Positions 46,388 through 54,979 of a stretch of DNA of 64,000 nt are shown in pieces. Below the pieces are notes generated by a model. The model was not told the DNA's origin. It did not search any database and worked only from the letters and a program-made list of their open reading frames with translations. This DNA comes from Carboxylicivirga agarovorans (GTDB lineage: Bacteria > Bacteroidota > Bacteroidia > Bacteroidales > Marinilabiliaceae), in the NCBI RefSeq assembly GCF_050589845.1, contig NZ_JBNGPA010000032.1:5799-69798 (forward strand). Direction: 5' to 3'. Position 1 is the stretch's first letter, and each line of letters starts with the position of its first letter. A program made the position numbers and the translations under genes.

Positions 46388-46879
46388 ATGGAAAAATTGC
46401 TTGTTTTATTCGCCATACTTTTATGTATTTCCTGTTCTGACAGTACGCAAACAGCAAATAAAAATATCCCCATTGTTGAGAGCTACATATCTGCAGTGGA
46501 AAATCTGGACTACAATACGATGGAATCACTTCTTGATGAGAGTTACCAGGGATTCGGACCGTCATTTACCGATTATACGACAAAAGCCGAGGCGGTGGAA
46601 AGCTGGAAATACAATTGTGAATACCTGTATGAAAATATCAAATACACCAGAAACCAGATCGCAGCTGTTCGCATACCTGAGGGACCCAATAAAGGCGACT
46701 GGATTGCCAATTGGTCAGAACTCCGGATAACTTATAAAAGCGGCGATGAGGCTACCATATGGGCCAATACCAACTATAAAATAGAGAATGGAAAAATTGT
46801 CCAGACCTATACCTTCTATAATGAGGCCGATGTATACAGGCAACTGGGGTACGGGTATGTGAAAACAGATGTTGATTAA
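46388..46879 (+). CDS. NTF2-like (SnoaL/DUF4440-type) lipoprotein
   Basis: 163 residues. Lipoprotein signal ending LCISC (Cys16), then a single cone-shaped NTF2-like fold: a first helix with VESYISAVENLDYNTMESLLDESYQGFGP, later strands GDWIANWSELRITYKSG and a final NGKIVQTYTFYNEADVYRQLGY strand. This fold hosts small-molecule binding or isomerase activity. It lies between a sulfatase and a glycine-zipper gene, 5 bases before the latter, so they are probably co-transcribed. Confidence 0.75.
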   Translation: MEKLLVLFAILLCISCSDSTQTANKNIPIVESYISAVENLDYNTMESLLDESYQGFGPSFTDYTTKAEAVESWKYNCEYLYENIKYTRNQIAAVRIPEGPNKGDWIANWSELRITYKSGDEATIWANTNYKIENGKIVQTYTFYNEADVYRQLGYGYVKTDVD

Positions 46880-46884
46880 TTAAA

Positions 46885-47436
46885 ATGAATATACGGATGA
46901 AAGCAATAATACTACTTCTGATTTTTGTGGTGGCTTCGGCCTTAGCGCTAGCTCAGACAGATGTGCCCACAACACAGGTTTTACCTGACACGGCAAAAAT
47001 GACATACAACCAGATATCACAAAGTGGCGAACTGGTCGTCTTTCCTTCGAAAGGTCAGGACAAGCATCAGCAGAAAAATGATGAATTTGAATGCTATTTA
47101 TGGGCATTGGAGCAAACAGGAATTGACCCTTTGAATCTGCCCAAGATTGAAGCTGAGAAAGTAAACAAGGCGCCTGAGGGCCATGCCGTAGCGGGTGCTG
47201 CAAGGGGTGCTGCTGCAGGGGCTGCCATTGGTGCCATAGCAGGTGATGCCGGAAAGGGTGCTGCCATAGGTGCCACTGCCGGTGCCTTGCGCGGGCGAAG
47301 AGCAAAAGTGTATGGTGATCAGCAGGAACAACAACAAAATAACGCCGCCGCTGCGGCTGCTGAAGAAGAAATGAAAGAAAAGTTTAAAAAGGCATTTGCT
47401 GCATGCATGGAAGGCAAAGGCTATACTGTTAAATAA
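46885..47436 (+). CDS. Glycine-zipper envelope protein
   Basis: 183 residues. Signal peptide ending LALAQ, a soluble region with one Cys in EFECYLWALEQTG, then a Gly/Ala-rich glycine zipper (about 93-130) made of AAxGAAxGAxAG units, and an Ala/Glu-rich tail with a final Cys. Glycine-zipper (YMGG-type) proteins insert in or bridge membranes. It sits 12 bases before an outer-membrane barrel gene and probably belongs with it. Confidence 0.8.
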   Translation: MNIRMKAIILLLIFVVASALALAQTDVPTTQVLPDTAKMTYNQISQSGELVVFPSKGQDKHQQKNDEFECYLWALEQTGIDPLNLPKIEAEKVNKAPEGHAVAGAARGAAAGAAIGAIAGDAGKGAAIGATAGALRGRRAKVYGDQQEQQQNNAAAAAAEEEMKEKFKKAFAACMEGKGYTVK

Positions 47437-47448
47437 AATTGAGGAGTT

Positions 47449-48555
47449 ATGGGTGCATATAAGACGTTTACTTTGCTATTGATTTTTAGTTGTATGAATT
47501 CAGTAGCCATGTTTGGGCAAGGTGAAACAGCTCAATCCAGTCAGGACAGTACAAAGCTTAAAACTGAATACCCATATGTATTACCCATATGGGGGCAAAA
47601 AGTGGCAGATCGCAACATTAAAATGCAGTTGCCTTTCGGTATCAATGTCAATTATGTGTACAATCAAATGACCTTGGATTTAACGCATTTCAGCATGAAT
47701 TTTTACGATGGTGAGAACCTCGATGATATTATTAATCCTGAAACTTTGAACTTTACCGAAACAGTCGGAACAACCAACGGTGTAAACATCAGGGCTGATG
47801 CATGGATATTTCCGTTTTTTAATGTATACGGTATTTATTCACGTAACCAGGGATCAACAAAGGTGGCTTTTCAACCGCGGGTGGTGGAAAAAGACCTGGG
47901 GCCCAATGGAAACCTGATGGAGATCAGAACTTTGGAAGAGCCGATAGATGTGGATAAGGTAACGTTTACCGCCAATTCATTTGGTATTGGTTCAACCCTT
48001 GTTTATGGATGGAGTGACTATTTTGTTAATGTTGATGGAAATATGACCTGGTCGACTTCCGATCTGTTGGAGCAAACTGTTGCTTTCTTTGTTGGTTCGG
48101 CCCGCATTGGAAAAAGGGTCAGTTTAAAGAATGATATGAAACTGGCATTTTACATTGGTGCCATGTATCGCGATTTCGTAAATAAAGAAAATAACACGGG
48201 TTCAATTGGCGTTCCTGAACTGGACGAAGGTATAGCACGGGCGATAGATGGATTAACAGCCATCAATGATGAGCAAATACTATTATGGGAAAGCCTGCCT
48301 GAATCAACTCCCGGGAGGGATGAGAAACTGGATGAATTATATGCCAGGGAAGAGCGGCTGGACCATGCCAGCGAAAGATTGGAAAATTCAGATGCTATCA
48401 ATTACGACATTAAAAAAGAAATCGTTAACAATTGGAGTACACAAATTGGCTTTAACCTGGAAATAAACGAGAACTGGATGTACAGGGCGGAATTAGGTTA
48501 CAGGGATGATCAAAAGTTCTTTATGACAGGCTTGCAGTACCGGTTTGGTTTTTAA
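47449..48555 (+). CDS. Predicted outer-membrane beta-barrel protein, unknown family
   Basis: 368 residues. Signal peptide ending AMFGQ. The mature part alternates polar and aromatic residues with barrel-type strands and ends in GLQYRFGF, a typical beta-signal with terminal Phe. A helical, charged insertion (about 255-325, with E-x-L-x-x-L-Y-x-R-E-E-R-L) probably forms a large loop. I do not recognise the family. It lies in the row glycine-zipper, barrel, BamA-like barrel. Confidence 0.65.
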   Translation: MGAYKTFTLLLIFSCMNSVAMFGQGETAQSSQDSTKLKTEYPYVLPIWGQKVADRNIKMQLPFGINVNYVYNQMTLDLTHFSMNFYDGENLDDIINPETLNFTETVGTTNGVNIRADAWIFPFFNVYGIYSRNQGSTKVAFQPRVVEKDLGPNGNLMEIRTLEEPIDVDKVTFTANSFGIGSTLVYGWSDYFVNVDGNMTWSTSDLLEQTVAFFVGSARIGKRVSLKNDMKLAFYIGAMYRDFVNKENNTGSIGVPELDEGIARAIDGLTAINDEQILLWESLPESTPGRDEKLDELYAREERLDHASERLENSDAINYDIKKEIVNNWSTQIGFNLEINENWMYRAELGYRDDQKFFMTGLQYRFGF

Positions 48556-48634
48556 TACATGACAAAGGCTGCGAAATACAATACCCATTAGTTATCGCAT
48601 CCAACATTATTTTTCATTAACAATGAAGTAATTA

Positions 48635-49813
48635 ATGAGCAAAATATCAAAGTATATACTGATAATACTTGGTTTTATTATCAGTATTGACTGCAATGCC
48701 ACCGGCATTGAGAAAGAAAAAAACGATACGACAAAGCAGCATAAAAACTTAAGGTTCAGTATACTTGGCGGACCGGGTTATACGCCTGATTTTGGCTTCT
48801 TACTAGGTGGAAGTATGCTGTTTACCTTTAGAACCGATCCCCAGGATATGGAATTGGATCGCTCTGTTGTACCCATTGGTTTTGCTTTCATGTTCAACGG
48901 TGGCTTTAACCTTATAAGTCGTCCCCAGTTCTTCTTTAACCATGATCGTTTCAGGATTTTTGGACAGGTGATCTTTAAAAATACCCTGGATAATTATTAT
49001 GGAGTTGGTTATGATACCAATAACAGTATTGTACGAGGCGAAGAGACCTCGGAGTATCGGGCCAGTAACTGGCAGATAAATCCTATTCTTTTATGGCGAA
49101 TGGGGCAAACAGATTTCTTCGGAGGAGCCTTGGTTGATGTTTCCAGGGATTATATGAAGAGTCCAAGTGAAGGCGTGCAAAATGATCCGGACTATATTGC
49201 CCAGGGTGGCGATGAATCAGGCTTGTTGTCGATGAACACCGGATTGGGCTTAACCATCTCTTATGATACCCGCGACATACCTGCCAATGCCTACAAAGGC
49301 TTACTCCTGGATTTTAAAACCACATTTTTTCTCGATGAGTTTGGTGGCGATTCCGATTATACACTGATCAACCTGGAGTACCGTCAGTTTACATTACTCG
49401 AATTTATGGGGCCAAGGCGTTCTTTGGGCTGGATGTTGAAAACAAGCAACAGCTTTGGCGATGTGCCTGTAACGCGTATGCAAATGATAGGCTCACCTTT
49501 TGATATCAGGGGATATTACCTGGGGCAGTACAGGGATAAATCAGCGCATTTTGGTTTGCTCGAATACAGACATATGTTTAACACCGATCAGACTGATTTC
49601 TGGAGCCGGCTTTTTAACCGCTTTGGCTTTGCCACCTGGGGTGGTGTCGGTTTTATGGGGCCCGACCTTGGGAATATAGAAGCTGTCTTACCTAATTTCG
49701 GTCTGGGATTGCGCATTGAGGTGCAGCCAAGGATGAATTTCAGAATTGATGCCGGGCATAATCCCATCGACGGTAATACGCTGATCTATTTTAATATGAC
49801 AGAGGCATTCTGA
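48635..49813 (+). CDS. BamA/TamA-like outer-membrane protein without POTRA domains
   Basis: 392 residues. Signal peptide ending CNATG, then a barrel with the surface-antigen pattern: FSILGGPGYTPDFGFLLGG, a middle region with TISYDTRDIPANAYKG, IGSPFDIRGYYLGQYRDK (the RGY-type motif of the BamA/D15 lid loop) and an ending YFNMTEAF. The length leaves room only for a 16-strand barrel, so no POTRA repeats. Short BamA-like proteins are common in Bacteroidota with unknown roles. It ends 22 bases from the convergent M20 gene. Confidence 0.8.
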   Translation: MSKISKYILIILGFIISIDCNATGIEKEKNDTTKQHKNLRFSILGGPGYTPDFGFLLGGSMLFTFRTDPQDMELDRSVVPIGFAFMFNGGFNLISRPQFFFNHDRFRIFGQVIFKNTLDNYYGVGYDTNNSIVRGEETSEYRASNWQINPILLWRMGQTDFFGGALVDVSRDYMKSPSEGVQNDPDYIAQGGDESGLLSMNTGLGLTISYDTRDIPANAYKGLLLDFKTTFFLDEFGGDSDYTLINLEYRQFTLLEFMGPRRSLGWMLKTSNSFGDVPVTRMQMIGSPFDIRGYYLGQYRDKSAHFGLLEYRHMFNTDQTDFWSRLFNRFGFATWGGVGFMGPDLGNIEAVLPNFGLGLRIEVQPRMNFRIDAGHNPIDGNTLIYFNMTEAF

Positions 49814-49816
49814 GAT

Positions 49817-49832
49817 AGTATGGTGTCATACT
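49817..49832. terminator. Small hairpin between convergent genes
   Basis: AGTATG and CATACT form a 6-bp stem with a GTGT loop, in the 22-base gap between convergent stops. It may serve as a weak two-way terminator. Confidence 0.35.
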
Positions 49833-49835
49833 GTT

Positions 49836-51122
49836 TCAGGACACAACATTAGCCAATACACTGGCCATCTTCCACATAACTTCTTCGCTTATATCAAAGT
49901 TGGTTTGGTGATGGGTTCCTGAATCATTGGATGCACCTATACCCATAAATACTGCTTTCCCCCCGGTATTCTGGACATGATTCATTAAGGTACAGAAATC
50001 TTCACTGTAGGTATTGTGTAATTCTCCTTCGAGACAGTTAGTGAATAAACCTGCAGCTCTTGCCATCTGCTGAATGCTTTGGGCAAGGTCAACAGAGCTG
50101 GCAGCACTTTCGGCTTCACCTACCAAATTCACCTTACATTGGCAAGCGTATTTCTTTGATATAGCTTCAATCGTTTTGATAGAGGCAGAGTAGAGTTGAT
50201 CACGTGTTTTGGTGTCGCCGGCACGGGTTTCAATTTTTAGTTGTGCTTCAGGGCACACGATGTTGCGTGCTGTACCTGCCTGCATCTGTCCGACATTTAG
50301 CCTGATATGCCTCGGGAATTCGCTTTTTAACTTCTCCAGGCTTAAGATAATTTCAGCAGCGGGAAGCATGGCATTGATACCCTTTTCAGGGGCCAGAGCC
50401 GCATGAGAAGCCTTACCTGTAATTGTCACATCAAACTTTTTACTGGCGAGCTGTCCATAGGTTCCACAAATAAACTCACCTTGCTCTTTGTTGGCCCATA
50501 CATGGAAGCCGTATGCTTCATCAACATTGCTGAATAGTGGATGTTTCACGACGGCAGCCATTCCACCCAAACCCTCTTCAGCAGGTTGAAACAAGAGTAT
50601 TATTCTACCCTTGAAATTATCTTTGTGTTCAGCCAGGTATTTGGCGAAACCCAAACCTATAGCGGAGTGGACATCATGACCACAGGCATGCATATAGCCA
50701 TTATAAGCCGATGTAAAATTATTTGCAAAGGGGAAATGTTCGTTTGACCGGCTTTCAGAAACGGGGAGGGCATCCATATCAAAACGAAATACTTTCACCG
50801 GACCATCGCCACGGTCAATAACACCGGCAACAGCAGTGTAGCCTCCTTTGGTTTTTTCAAGTATCTCTTGATCCAGGTCTGCGCGCTCCATGGCTTGCGT
50901 ATAGAACTTATCCAGACTTTCATTAGCAGGTAAGTTCATGCGTTCATCACATATCAATTCTTCGCCCATATAAACCGTAAAGTCCCATTGCTTAAGCGAC
51001 TGAGCGACAAACGCAGCTGTCCCGAACTCACACCAGGCCGGCTCCGGATATTGATGAATAAGGCGGCGCCAATGAACCATTTCTTCCTGGATATCCTGAA
51101 AATATTTGGAGATGCTACTCAT
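49836..51122 (-). CDS. AbgA-like M20 peptidase-family amidohydrolase
   Basis: 428 residues, cytoplasmic. The start (HWRRLIHQYPEPAWCEFGTAAFVAQSL) and overall pattern resemble AbgA, the p-aminobenzoyl-glutamate hydrolase subunit, more than plain hippurate hydrolases. Metal ligands and catalytic residues are visible in HACGHDVH (Cys147, His149, His152), QPAEEG (179-184) and a C-terminal GTHHQTNF. It cleaves an amide bond from an acyl- or aryl-amino acid. No AbgB partner lies next to it, so it may act alone. It could also be a general aminoacylase. Confidence 0.85.
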   Translation of the reverse strand: MSSISKYFQDIQEEMVHWRRLIHQYPEPAWCEFGTAAFVAQSLKQWDFTVYMGEELICDERMNLPANESLDKFYTQAMERADLDQEILEKTKGGYTAVAGVIDRGDGPVKVFRFDMDALPVSESRSNEHFPFANNFTSAYNGYMHACGHDVHSAIGLGFAKYLAEHKDNFKGRIILLFQPAEEGLGGMAAVVKHPLFSNVDEAYGFHVWANKEQGEFICGTYGQLASKKFDVTITGKASHAALAPEKGINAMLPAAEIILSLEKLKSEFPRHIRLNVGQMQAGTARNIVCPEAQLKIETRAGDTKTRDQLYSASIKTIEAISKKYACQCKVNLVGEAESAASSVDLAQSIQQMARAAGLFTNCLEGELHNTYSEDFCTLMNHVQNTGGKAVFMGIGASNDSGTHHQTNFDISEEVMWKMASVLANVVS

Positions 51123-51600
51123 ACTATGCTAGTTGTTTTTGCCAAAGATAACGAGAAATCAAGGCATGCTCATTTATTTTTATCAGGGAAGACGCTTTTT
51201 CTGGTATAAGCGGTACATCCAAACAGCAAGCCTGCACATTTTTATTGGTACAGCCACACAGGTACTTATTCGATTTTGTCAAATTCATGCTATTTGTTTT
51301 TTGAGTTCAATTTTCAACAAACATACAGCGATTACAAGCGCATTACAATTACAATGCATGCATTGTAATTTGGCTAGATGCCTATGTTGCACATTACATG
51401 ATACTTAAGTGGTTTTTTGTGAGATATATGTTAAAAACAGTATACAAAGGACGTTAGGGAAAATGCCTGTTTTGACCAAAAAACATAAAAAATGATACAA
51501 AATTGTCACTTTTACGGCCCGTTTGAACCTTTTTAGGGCCATAATCGGACCATATTCGGGTCTTTATTGGTAGTTCTTCGGTAATCATTCGGTATTTCAT
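51123..51600. other. Non-coding stretch upstream of the M20 gene
   Basis: About 480 bases. Open frames here have no family signature. A TTCGGTAAT motif at 51577-51585 is the inverse of the ATTACCGAA repeats that follow. No other feature seen. Confidence 0.4.
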
Positions 51601-51603
51601 CGT

Positions 51604-51615
51604 CTACGCGCGTAG
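51604..51615. repeat. Mini-palindrome CTACGCGCGTAG
   Basis: A perfect 12-base palindrome, first of a family of short hairpins spread over 51604-52123. Confidence 0.6.
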
Positions 51616-51621
51616 CGAACA

Positions 51622-51654
51622 ATTACCGAACAATTACCGAAGGATTACCGAACA
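51622..51654. repeat. Three tandem 11-bp ATTACCGAA units
   Basis: ATTACCGAACA, ATTACCGAAGG and ATTACCGAACA follow one another exactly. A fourth ATTACCGAA stands at 51698-51706, and an inverted TTCGGTAAT at 51577-51585. Confidence 0.75.
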
Positions 51655-51743
51655 GGAGTCGAAGCGGTTCCGAAGGTGACTGCAACCATTACCGAAGAAA
51701 TAGTGCCTTCAGTAGTTGAAATGCACTTTTGTCGAACTGTTAC

Positions 51744-51791
51744 ATTGTCGAATTGTTGAATTGTTGAATTGTCGAATTGTCGAATTGTTGA
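51744..51791. repeat. Six tandem 8-bp ATTGTYGA units
   Basis: Six consecutive copies of ATTGTCGA or ATTGTTGA, with degenerate copies just outside. It is a simple-sequence array that could expand or shrink by slippage. Confidence 0.85.
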
Positions 51792-51856
51792 ACTGCTCTT
51801 TTGTAACCACGGATTTCTTCCTTTTGACCACGAATTTCACGGATTACACGGATTAT

Positions 51857-51985
51857 CTAATCGCTTAGCGATTAGTTGTAACAATAATCAAATGGTCCAG
51901 TCAATAATTCGTGTACCCCGATAGCCATTGGGGTAATCGGATTTAACGGATTATGGCTGCGCCATAGCAATCGCGTAGCGATTGC
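51857..51985. repeat. Cluster of short perfect hairpins with 3-4 base loops
   Basis: CTAATCGC-TTA-GCGATTAG (51857-51875), CCCCGAT-AGCC-ATTGGGG (51916-51933), ATGGC-TGC-GCCAT (51953-51965) and GCAATCGC-GTA-GCGATTGC (51967-51985). They are embedded in runs of CACGGATTA and AATTCGTG repeats. They resemble REP-like intergenic repeats. Confidence 0.75.
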
Positions 51986-52071
51986 ACAATTCGTGTAATT
52001 CGTGTAATTCGTGGTTCTTTTTTTTTATTTAAATCATTGGTTTGTACTATACTTTACTTCTTTTGACCACG

Positions 52072-52123
52072 CCCCGATAGCCATTGGGGTAAACAGATTA
52101 CATCGATTAAATCCTTCGGATTT
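52072..52123. repeat. Second copy of the CCCCGAT hairpin plus AAATCC-TTC-GGATTT hairpin
   Basis: The 18-base hairpin at 51916-51933 is repeated exactly at 52072-52089. A further small hairpin with a 6-bp stem lies at 52109-52123. Confidence 0.75.
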
Positions 52124-52439
52124 GATTCCCAAGCTGTAAATAGCAGGCCGTAGGTCTGAAACGCTTGGTATGGTCAGCCCACGCGAAGGTGAATGCTGCG
52201 CACCAGAGATGGATTTGTTGCTTCAGGCTTCCATTTTCCTTCGTCAAAGCCGCCATTACACAATATCCACTCATATCATTGGCTTTCAGGCCTTCAAAGC
52301 TCTGTTTCGATTTAAGCGGGTAGGGGGAAGCTAAATAAACACTCTGTTTAACATAGGTGAAAAATACTAATTTTCCCCATACGATATGGGGAAAACTACT
52401 ACCTCGCGAACCGTTTTGAGTATTTATCTTTAAGACCAA
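52107..52439 (-). CDS. Dubious 110-residue open frame in the repeat zone
   Basis: Open from an ATG at 52439 to a stop overlapping the AAATCC hairpin. The product has no signal peptide or family motif that I recognise, and has a mixed composition. Its base composition is more GC-rich than the downstream island. It could be a translated-by-chance part of the repeat element, a relic of a mobile element, or a real orphan gene. It abuts a 5'-truncated frame on the other strand (52434-52727). Confidence 0.2.
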   Translation of the reverse strand: MVLKINTQNGSRGSSFPHIVWGKLVFFTYVKQSVYLASPYPLKSKQSFEGLKANDMSGYCVMAALTKENGSLKQQIHLWCAAFTFAWADHTKRFRPTACYLQLGNQIRRI

Positions 52440-52727
52440 ATAAATAATAATACTAACCCTTTAATTGATATCCAAACAACAATAGATGGAAACTATCAGG
52501 TTACAATTCGCAAACCCAGAGGTATTAAAGGTTATACAAGTATTAAATCAAATGTCAGTTACGCAAAAAGCTCAATTTTAAATAATGGTAAGGCAATGCA
52601 AATTGAAGTATTTGATTTTGTCACACAATTTGATGTTCAATTATTTGGAACAAGGTATGTAAGCCAATCCGTGAATAAAGGGTTTCAATTTGAAAATTTA
52701 TTTGGAATTAGAATTATTCAATTTTAA
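52434..52727 (+). pseudogene. 5'-truncated gene remnant
   Basis: A 97-codon open frame that begins straight after a stop and has no usable start for its first half, but shows normal coding character throughout and ends in beta-strand-like sequence (FENLFGIRIIQF). Together with the adjacent repeat zone it looks like the C-terminal end of a longer protein whose 5' part was lost at about 52434. The family is not recognised. The next gene begins 10 bases later. Confidence 0.5.
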
Positions 52728-52737
52728 AAGAATTAAT

Positions 52738-53643
52738 ATGGTACTTTTTAAAAAACATAGCTTTTGTATATCATTATTGTTATTAGTAGCCTTAATGCTT
52801 GAAGCTCAAATTAAAGAACAAAAGTTTATCACAGATTCATTATGGCGATTATATAATAAGAATCTTGATACAGTTATTGTTAAGAACTGGTTTTATTGCA
52901 ATGGTAATAATACATATGAGGTAAGCCAATTTCTTTCAAGGTCTGGAAATTTCTCATTTTCAGTTAATAGTATAGATCAAAAATTTTGTGATACTACCGT
53001 ATATTATGGAGTGAGACAGACGTATAATCCTAAAAATAAAATAAAAAAGAGTTTTTATTATACTGAGAGTTATTCATTAATAAATGAGGTTGATACTCTA
53101 TATGGAAGATTTAACGAAATTAACACTTCAGACTTAACCAGTCAACGTGCTTTGATAGAAATGTCTTATATGTTAGGGAATGTAGATAATTATCACAACT
53201 ATAAAGATTTATCAAATTGTATTAAGGTGTATTTTTATAGCTATAGTAAAAATGATTTATTAGAATTCTATCTTAACTTAGACAATACCACTGAATTACT
53301 TTATCGCCACTTTAGTACTGATAGCATTACACCTGTTTTAACAAGAACTGAGAGAATTAGTACGAATAAAATATCGCAAAGACTTATTGATAAGTTCAAA
53401 AAGAATGTCACAAGTGAGGACCTTGATGGATTAAGTCAAAAATATTTACAAGTTTATACTAAAGATAAAGTTGATAGATACTGCCTTGTTATCCAGTTTT
53501 TAAACAATAAAGAGGCTATTTCATTTATTTTTGGAGATGAGGCACCTAAAGTTTATAAGAAGGAATTTAGAAAATCTCTATTTCATAAGTTTTCCATTTA
53601 CATGTGTTATCCAATATTAAAGAAATATGGTTTTGAATTATAA
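52738..53643 (+). CDS. Exported protein of unknown function
   Basis: 301 residues from the ATG at 52738; an earlier in-frame start at 52690 lies within the upstream remnant and would bury the signal peptide. The signal peptide ends near LMLEAQ. The rest is mixed alpha/beta with many Tyr, Asn and Lys, an AT-rich composition unlike the core genes to the left. No family recognised. Its stop overlaps the next ATG by one base (TAATG), so the two genes are a coupled pair. Confidence 0.6.
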   Translation: MVLFKKHSFCISLLLLVALMLEAQIKEQKFITDSLWRLYNKNLDTVIVKNWFYCNGNNTYEVSQFLSRSGNFSFSVNSIDQKFCDTTVYYGVRQTYNPKNKIKKSFYYTESYSLINEVDTLYGRFNEINTSDLTSQRALIEMSYMLGNVDNYHNYKDLSNCIKVYFYSYSKNDLLEFYLNLDNTTELLYRHFSTDSITPVLTRTERISTNKISQRLIDKFKKNVTSEDLDGLSQKYLQVYTKDKVDRYCLVIQFLNNKEAISFIFGDEAPKVYKKEFRKSLFHKFSIYMCYPILKKYGFEL

Positions 53644-54188
53644 TGAATAAATATTATATTTTTTTTATATCCATAGTTTTTGTTTCGTGCGAATGTGGTA
53701 GTCCTCTCTTGTATAATCGTATAAAATTACGAGAGTACGTTCCTCATGAAACCAATAATATAAAAGCTGATATAAATATTGTTCCAATGGAACAAACCAC
53801 TAATACTAATGGTGAAATTGTATTATCTGATTACATTACCATCAAGGTTTATGATTTCATAAGTGCAAAAGATAGAGATGTTTATATTTCAGCATTTTAT
53901 TACCATGGAAAAGATTCTCTTCCTTGCGAGTTGCTGGAGGTTAAAGAAGATCTTACGCTTGAGGAAATATATGGTGTGCGAAATGATGGTATGTATAATA
54001 TTTCTAGAAAATACAAAGATTATCAATTTCAGAATAAAGAAACCATTGAGTTAGTGGCTCGAAGTATTCTGCCTAAAGAGATGAAAAAATGGATTAAGTT
54101 TGAACAGTGTAGAAGCATAAATATAAAAGTGCACTACCCTGATAGTAGGTGTAGGATATTAAATTTTACGCTAAAAAACGAAGATTAG
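53643..54188 (+). CDS. Small lipoprotein of unknown function
   Basis: 181 residues. Signal ending FVSC (Cys16), with further Cys at positions 18, 94 and later. Mostly beta-strand character with ITIKVYDFISAKDRDVYI and a C-terminal NIKVHYP strand. It starts within the stop of the upstream gene. A terminator follows directly. The pair (exported protein plus lipoprotein) next to a truncated gene would suit an effector/immunity remnant, but there is no direct evidence. Confidence 0.55.
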   Translation: MNKYYIFFISIVFVSCECGSPLLYNRIKLREYVPHETNNIKADINIVPMEQTTNTNGEIVLSDYITIKVYDFISAKDRDVYISAFYYHGKDSLPCELLEVKEDLTLEEIYGVRNDGMYNISRKYKDYQFQNKETIELVARSILPKEMKKWIKFEQCRSINIKVHYPDSRCRILNFTLKNED

Positions 54189-54201
54189 TAATAGACAAGC
54201 T

Positions 54202-54224
54202 GCCCGGCAAGTCCGGGCTTTTTT
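54202..54224 (+). terminator. Intrinsic terminator
   Basis: GCCCGG and CCGGGC pair around a CAAGT loop, followed by six T residues, 13 bases after the stop of the lipoprotein gene. Confidence 0.9.
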
Positions 54225-54343
54225 ACATTTATAGAATAGCAATATTTTTTAGGTTTTACGGATTTGATGAAGCCGTCCAGAACATGAAGGATATGTGTTT
54301 TATCTTCATTGTTCACTTTTTCTATCTTGTTAGCCGATTCAGC

Positions 54344-54979
54344 AACGCCGGGCTTTAACAAACATCAGGCTTCCTAAGGGATTAACTGTACTTTGGAAAA
54401 TATTGCATATGCATTTGGGCGCTTTACTTAATTTATCAGATGTGAAGACCTATGATATATTCATATTATTTACATTAAAATATATAATTATGAAATTCCT
54501 ATATGTTTTTTTATTGTTGCTATTTAGTTGTGCAGGAGTAAATAAAGATTTAATCAAAGTATATGGATTGTCAAAAGTGAAAGTATATACACCTGCAGTT
54601 GAAAAAGGATTTACAACAGCAAGTGCATCTTCATATTTTAATAAACTAGAGAAATCTGCTTTTACAATATTGACAAAAGATGAAACTACTAAGATAGAAT
54701 CTGCATTGTTTAAGGCAAAAAAGGAGAAGCATCGCCAACGGAAAGTCGGAATGAGAAACTTCTTCTGTGTTTTATACGCTCCAATTGAAACTGGTATTCA
54801 ATTTAAAGCCATTATTCAGAGTGCAGGTGAATCAATTTTAATTATTGATTTATCGCAACGAATCGAATACATAATTACCTTACCTGAGGATGTTAAGGCA
54901 ATAAAGGAAATAATGTCTGATTTGTAGTTGAATGGATTGAATTACAATACATACTTATAGTTCGGCGTATGGCTTTGCC
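54344..54979 (+). repeat. Tandem cassette unit 1 (about 636 bp)
   Basis: The unit runs from AACGCCGGGCTTTAAC to the next copy of the same sequence. It has a conserved leader of about 145 bases, one lipoprotein gene and a conserved 3' flank that includes the last roughly 25 codons. The same layout is repeated at 54980 and 55618. Confidence 0.85.
54490..54927 (+). CDS. Array lipoprotein, copy 1
   Basis: 145 residues from the ATG at 54490, where the signal peptide begins; the frame is open to 54403 but that part is conserved leader. Lipobox LLFSC (Cys13). A small alpha/beta protein with YFNKLEKSAFTIL, a basic stretch and the ending IEYIITLPEDVKAIKEIMSDL. That ending is nearly identical in DNA to copy 2, while the middle differs strongly. 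Family not recognised. A family of small periplasm-facing lipoproteins in tandem is what immunity genes often look like, but this is inference. Confidence 0.65.
   Translation: MKFLYVFLLLLFSCAGVNKDLIKVYGLSKVKVYTPAVEKGFTTASASSYFNKLEKSAFTILTKDETTKIESALFKAKKEKHRQRKVGMRNFFCVLYAPIETGIQFKAIIQSAGESILIIDLSQRIEYIITLPEDVKAIKEIMSDL

Noticed and set aside
47094..47337. Ala/Pro-rich minus-strand frames
   Set aside because: They are the antisense of the glycine-zipper coding region; low-complexity DNA opens several frames.
51604..52123. CRISPR-like array
   Set aside because: The repeats have different stem sequences and no constant spacer length; they are mini-hairpins and simple tandem repeats.
52107..52439. 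Assignment of the 110-residue frame to a transposase
   Set aside because: No DDE, HUH or other transposase motif is visible, so only a dubious open frame is reported.
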